DNA from: Armatimonadota bacterium
GTDB taxonomy: Bacteria > Armatimonadota > SYMT01
Reading direction: 5' to 3'
DNA: 5,316 nucleotides
Assembly (NCBI GenBank): GCA_020696885.1
Contig: JAJFMS010000324.1
Coordinates: forward strand, 1 to 5,316
The notes under the pieces are model-generated. The model made no database searches and had not been told where the DNA came from. It saw only the letters and a program-made list of their open reading frames with translations. Shown in pieces: positions 4,684-5,316 of the stretch (position 1 is the first letter of the stretch; every line of letters starts with the position of its first letter). The position numbers and the translations under genes were made by a program.

Positions 4684-5082
4684 GTAGTAAAGGAAGTGTC
4701 CATACTGCTTCTCCTGGAGATCCGGCAGCGTGTGGACGATCCGGAGACCTGGCCCGAGCTTGCTTTCAAGCTTGCCCTCTGCCAGGACCACCGCGACGTG
4801 AAGGATCTGGTTGCGGCTGATCCCCCAGACCGCGAGTAGGCCCTCCCTATCGTCGGGCACATACCCCTGGTCGGCTACTGCCCGGTCCAGGTCACCCTGC
4901 GTGACATCCCGCCCTTTATTCCAGGGTCCCGCCACCTCCTTGATGCCCAGAGCCCAACCCAGGCAGTTGTAAGAGGGGTCATGCTCGCCGGAGATGAGCA
5001 CTTCCGCGACGTTCAGATTTGGGAAGTTCGCATGGAGATGGAACGCTTCCTCGTCCGTCGGCTTCCGTGGTCGTTCTGCCAT
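4666..5082 (-). CDS. DUF7689-like protein with conserved Cys and His
   Basis: The protein is 138 residues from ATG 5082 to TAA 4668-4666. It shows the pattern I associate with the DUF7689 family: YNCLGWALG (Cys40), GPWNKGRD, an acidic helix leading to QGYVP (72-76), LLAVWG, ILHVAVVL (His95), LESKLGPGLRIVH (105-117) and QYGHFLYYYRKV at the end. The NC-hydrophobic-WALG followed by a distal HVA motif resembles the Cys/His pair of papain-like or NlpC/P60-like folds, but catalytic activity has not been established to my knowledge and I do not claim it. The role is unknown. There is no signal peptide. The ribosome binding site is weak. An upstream small gene ends six bases before this start, so the two are probably co-transcribed. 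It converges on the 405-residue gene. The family name is from memory; the motif pattern itself is clear. Confidence 0.72.
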   Translation of the reverse strand: MAERPRKPTDEEAFHLHANFPNLNVAEVLISGEHDPSYNCLGWALGIKEVAGPWNKGRDVTQGDLDRAVADQGYVPDDREGLLAVWGISRNQILHVAVVLAEGKLESKLGPGLRIVHTLPDLQEKQYGHFLYYYRKVR

Positions 5083-5088
5083 TCGGTT

Positions 5089-5268
5089 TTACTCATTCAA
5101 CAGGCGTGCGTCGCGCAAAGCCAACGCATTCAGCGGTTTGTCGATCTCCAGCCGCAACGACTGCTCCTCCGGAGTGCAGGGGTTTGGCACGGGAGAGTAC
5201 GATGCGCGGACTCCACCCCGGCGCCTTCCCATCACCCAGCCAACGATCGATCCCGCGACGCAGGTCAG
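5089..5268 (-). CDS. small protein with a possible N-terminal membrane segment, start uncertain
   Basis: The frame ends at TAA 5091-5089, six bases before the DUF7689-like gene, and is open back to a TAG at 5313-5311. It reads (V)LTCVAGSIVGWVMGRRRGG, a hydrophobic stretch followed by a basic cluster as in an inside-facing membrane anchor, then SYSPVPNPCTPEEQSLRLEIDKPLNALALRDARLLNE. Codons favour G or C in third position more than the competing open frame on the same strand, which ends at TGA 5094-5092. The start is unclear: CTG 5268 would keep the hydrophobic segment, while GTG 5235 or ATG 5232 would remove it; none has a good ribosome binding site. I give the CTG as the 5' limit. The protein is not recognised. 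The short spacing suggests an operon with the DUF7689-like gene. Confidence 0.4.
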   Translation of the reverse strand: MTCVAGSIVGWVMGRRRGGVRASYSPVPNPCTPEEQSLRLEIDKPLNALALRDARLLNE

Positions 5269-5301
5269 AACTACGTTTCTGCTCGGTGATATGGGAGGGC
5301 G

Positions 5302-5316
5302 ATGGCGGCTCTACGA
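5302..5316 (+). CDS. possible start of a rightward gene cut by the window edge
   Basis: ATG 5302 is preceded by GGGAGG (5293-5298) at a good ribosome-binding distance, and the five visible codons (MAALR) stay open to the edge. This would make a gene divergent from the small membrane-segment gene. With five codons nothing more can be said. Confidence 0.25.

Overview
The window is GC-rich bacterial chromosome with short, mostly compact genes. Gene content (the tail of a Kelch-type propeller protein, a selenoprotein W-like redox protein, a TM1367-type cyclophilin-fold protein and a secreted PrcB-like protein) fits an environmental bacterium that can insert selenocysteine. The sequence does not settle the phylum. 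No transposase, integrase, phage gene, CRISPR array, tRNA or rRNA is visible.

Region 1-950 (+ strand): the 3' end of a Kelch/galactose-oxidase-like propeller gene, then an 84-residue unknown protein closed by a very strong palindromic terminator (599-649). Next comes a 74-codon gene (724-948) whose 11th codon is TGA. Read through as selenocysteine, it gives a complete SelW/Rdx-family protein with a CxxU redox motif. Directly after the TGA the RNA can fold into a hairpin whose tip resembles the E. coli fdhF bacterial SECIS. This is the most notable item in the window, because standard gene calling would lose or truncate the gene.

Region 949-2149 (- strand): a translationally coupled pair, a secreted PrcB-like protein (1314-1769) followed by a cyclophilin-like-fold protein (949-1317) that starts at TTG inside the TTGA stop/start overlap. 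The latter ends base-to-base against the selenoprotein gene: the six bases TGATCA (946-951) hold both stop codons. Further upstream is a small helical hypothetical protein (1958-2149).

Region 2150-2537: nearly 400 bases with no convincing gene but several inverted repeats, including two mutually exclusive hairpins.

Region 2538-4573 (+ strand): two consecutive genes (261 and 405 residues) that I cannot assign to any family. They are probably one operon of unknown function. Both carry CxxC-like or cysteine-clustered segments.

Region 4574-5316: a convergent intergenic stretch with hairpins, then on the - strand a DUF7689-like protein with conserved Cys and His, preceded by a small, previously easy-to-miss gene with a possible membrane segment. 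A possible + strand gene start with a good ribosome binding site lies at the right edge.
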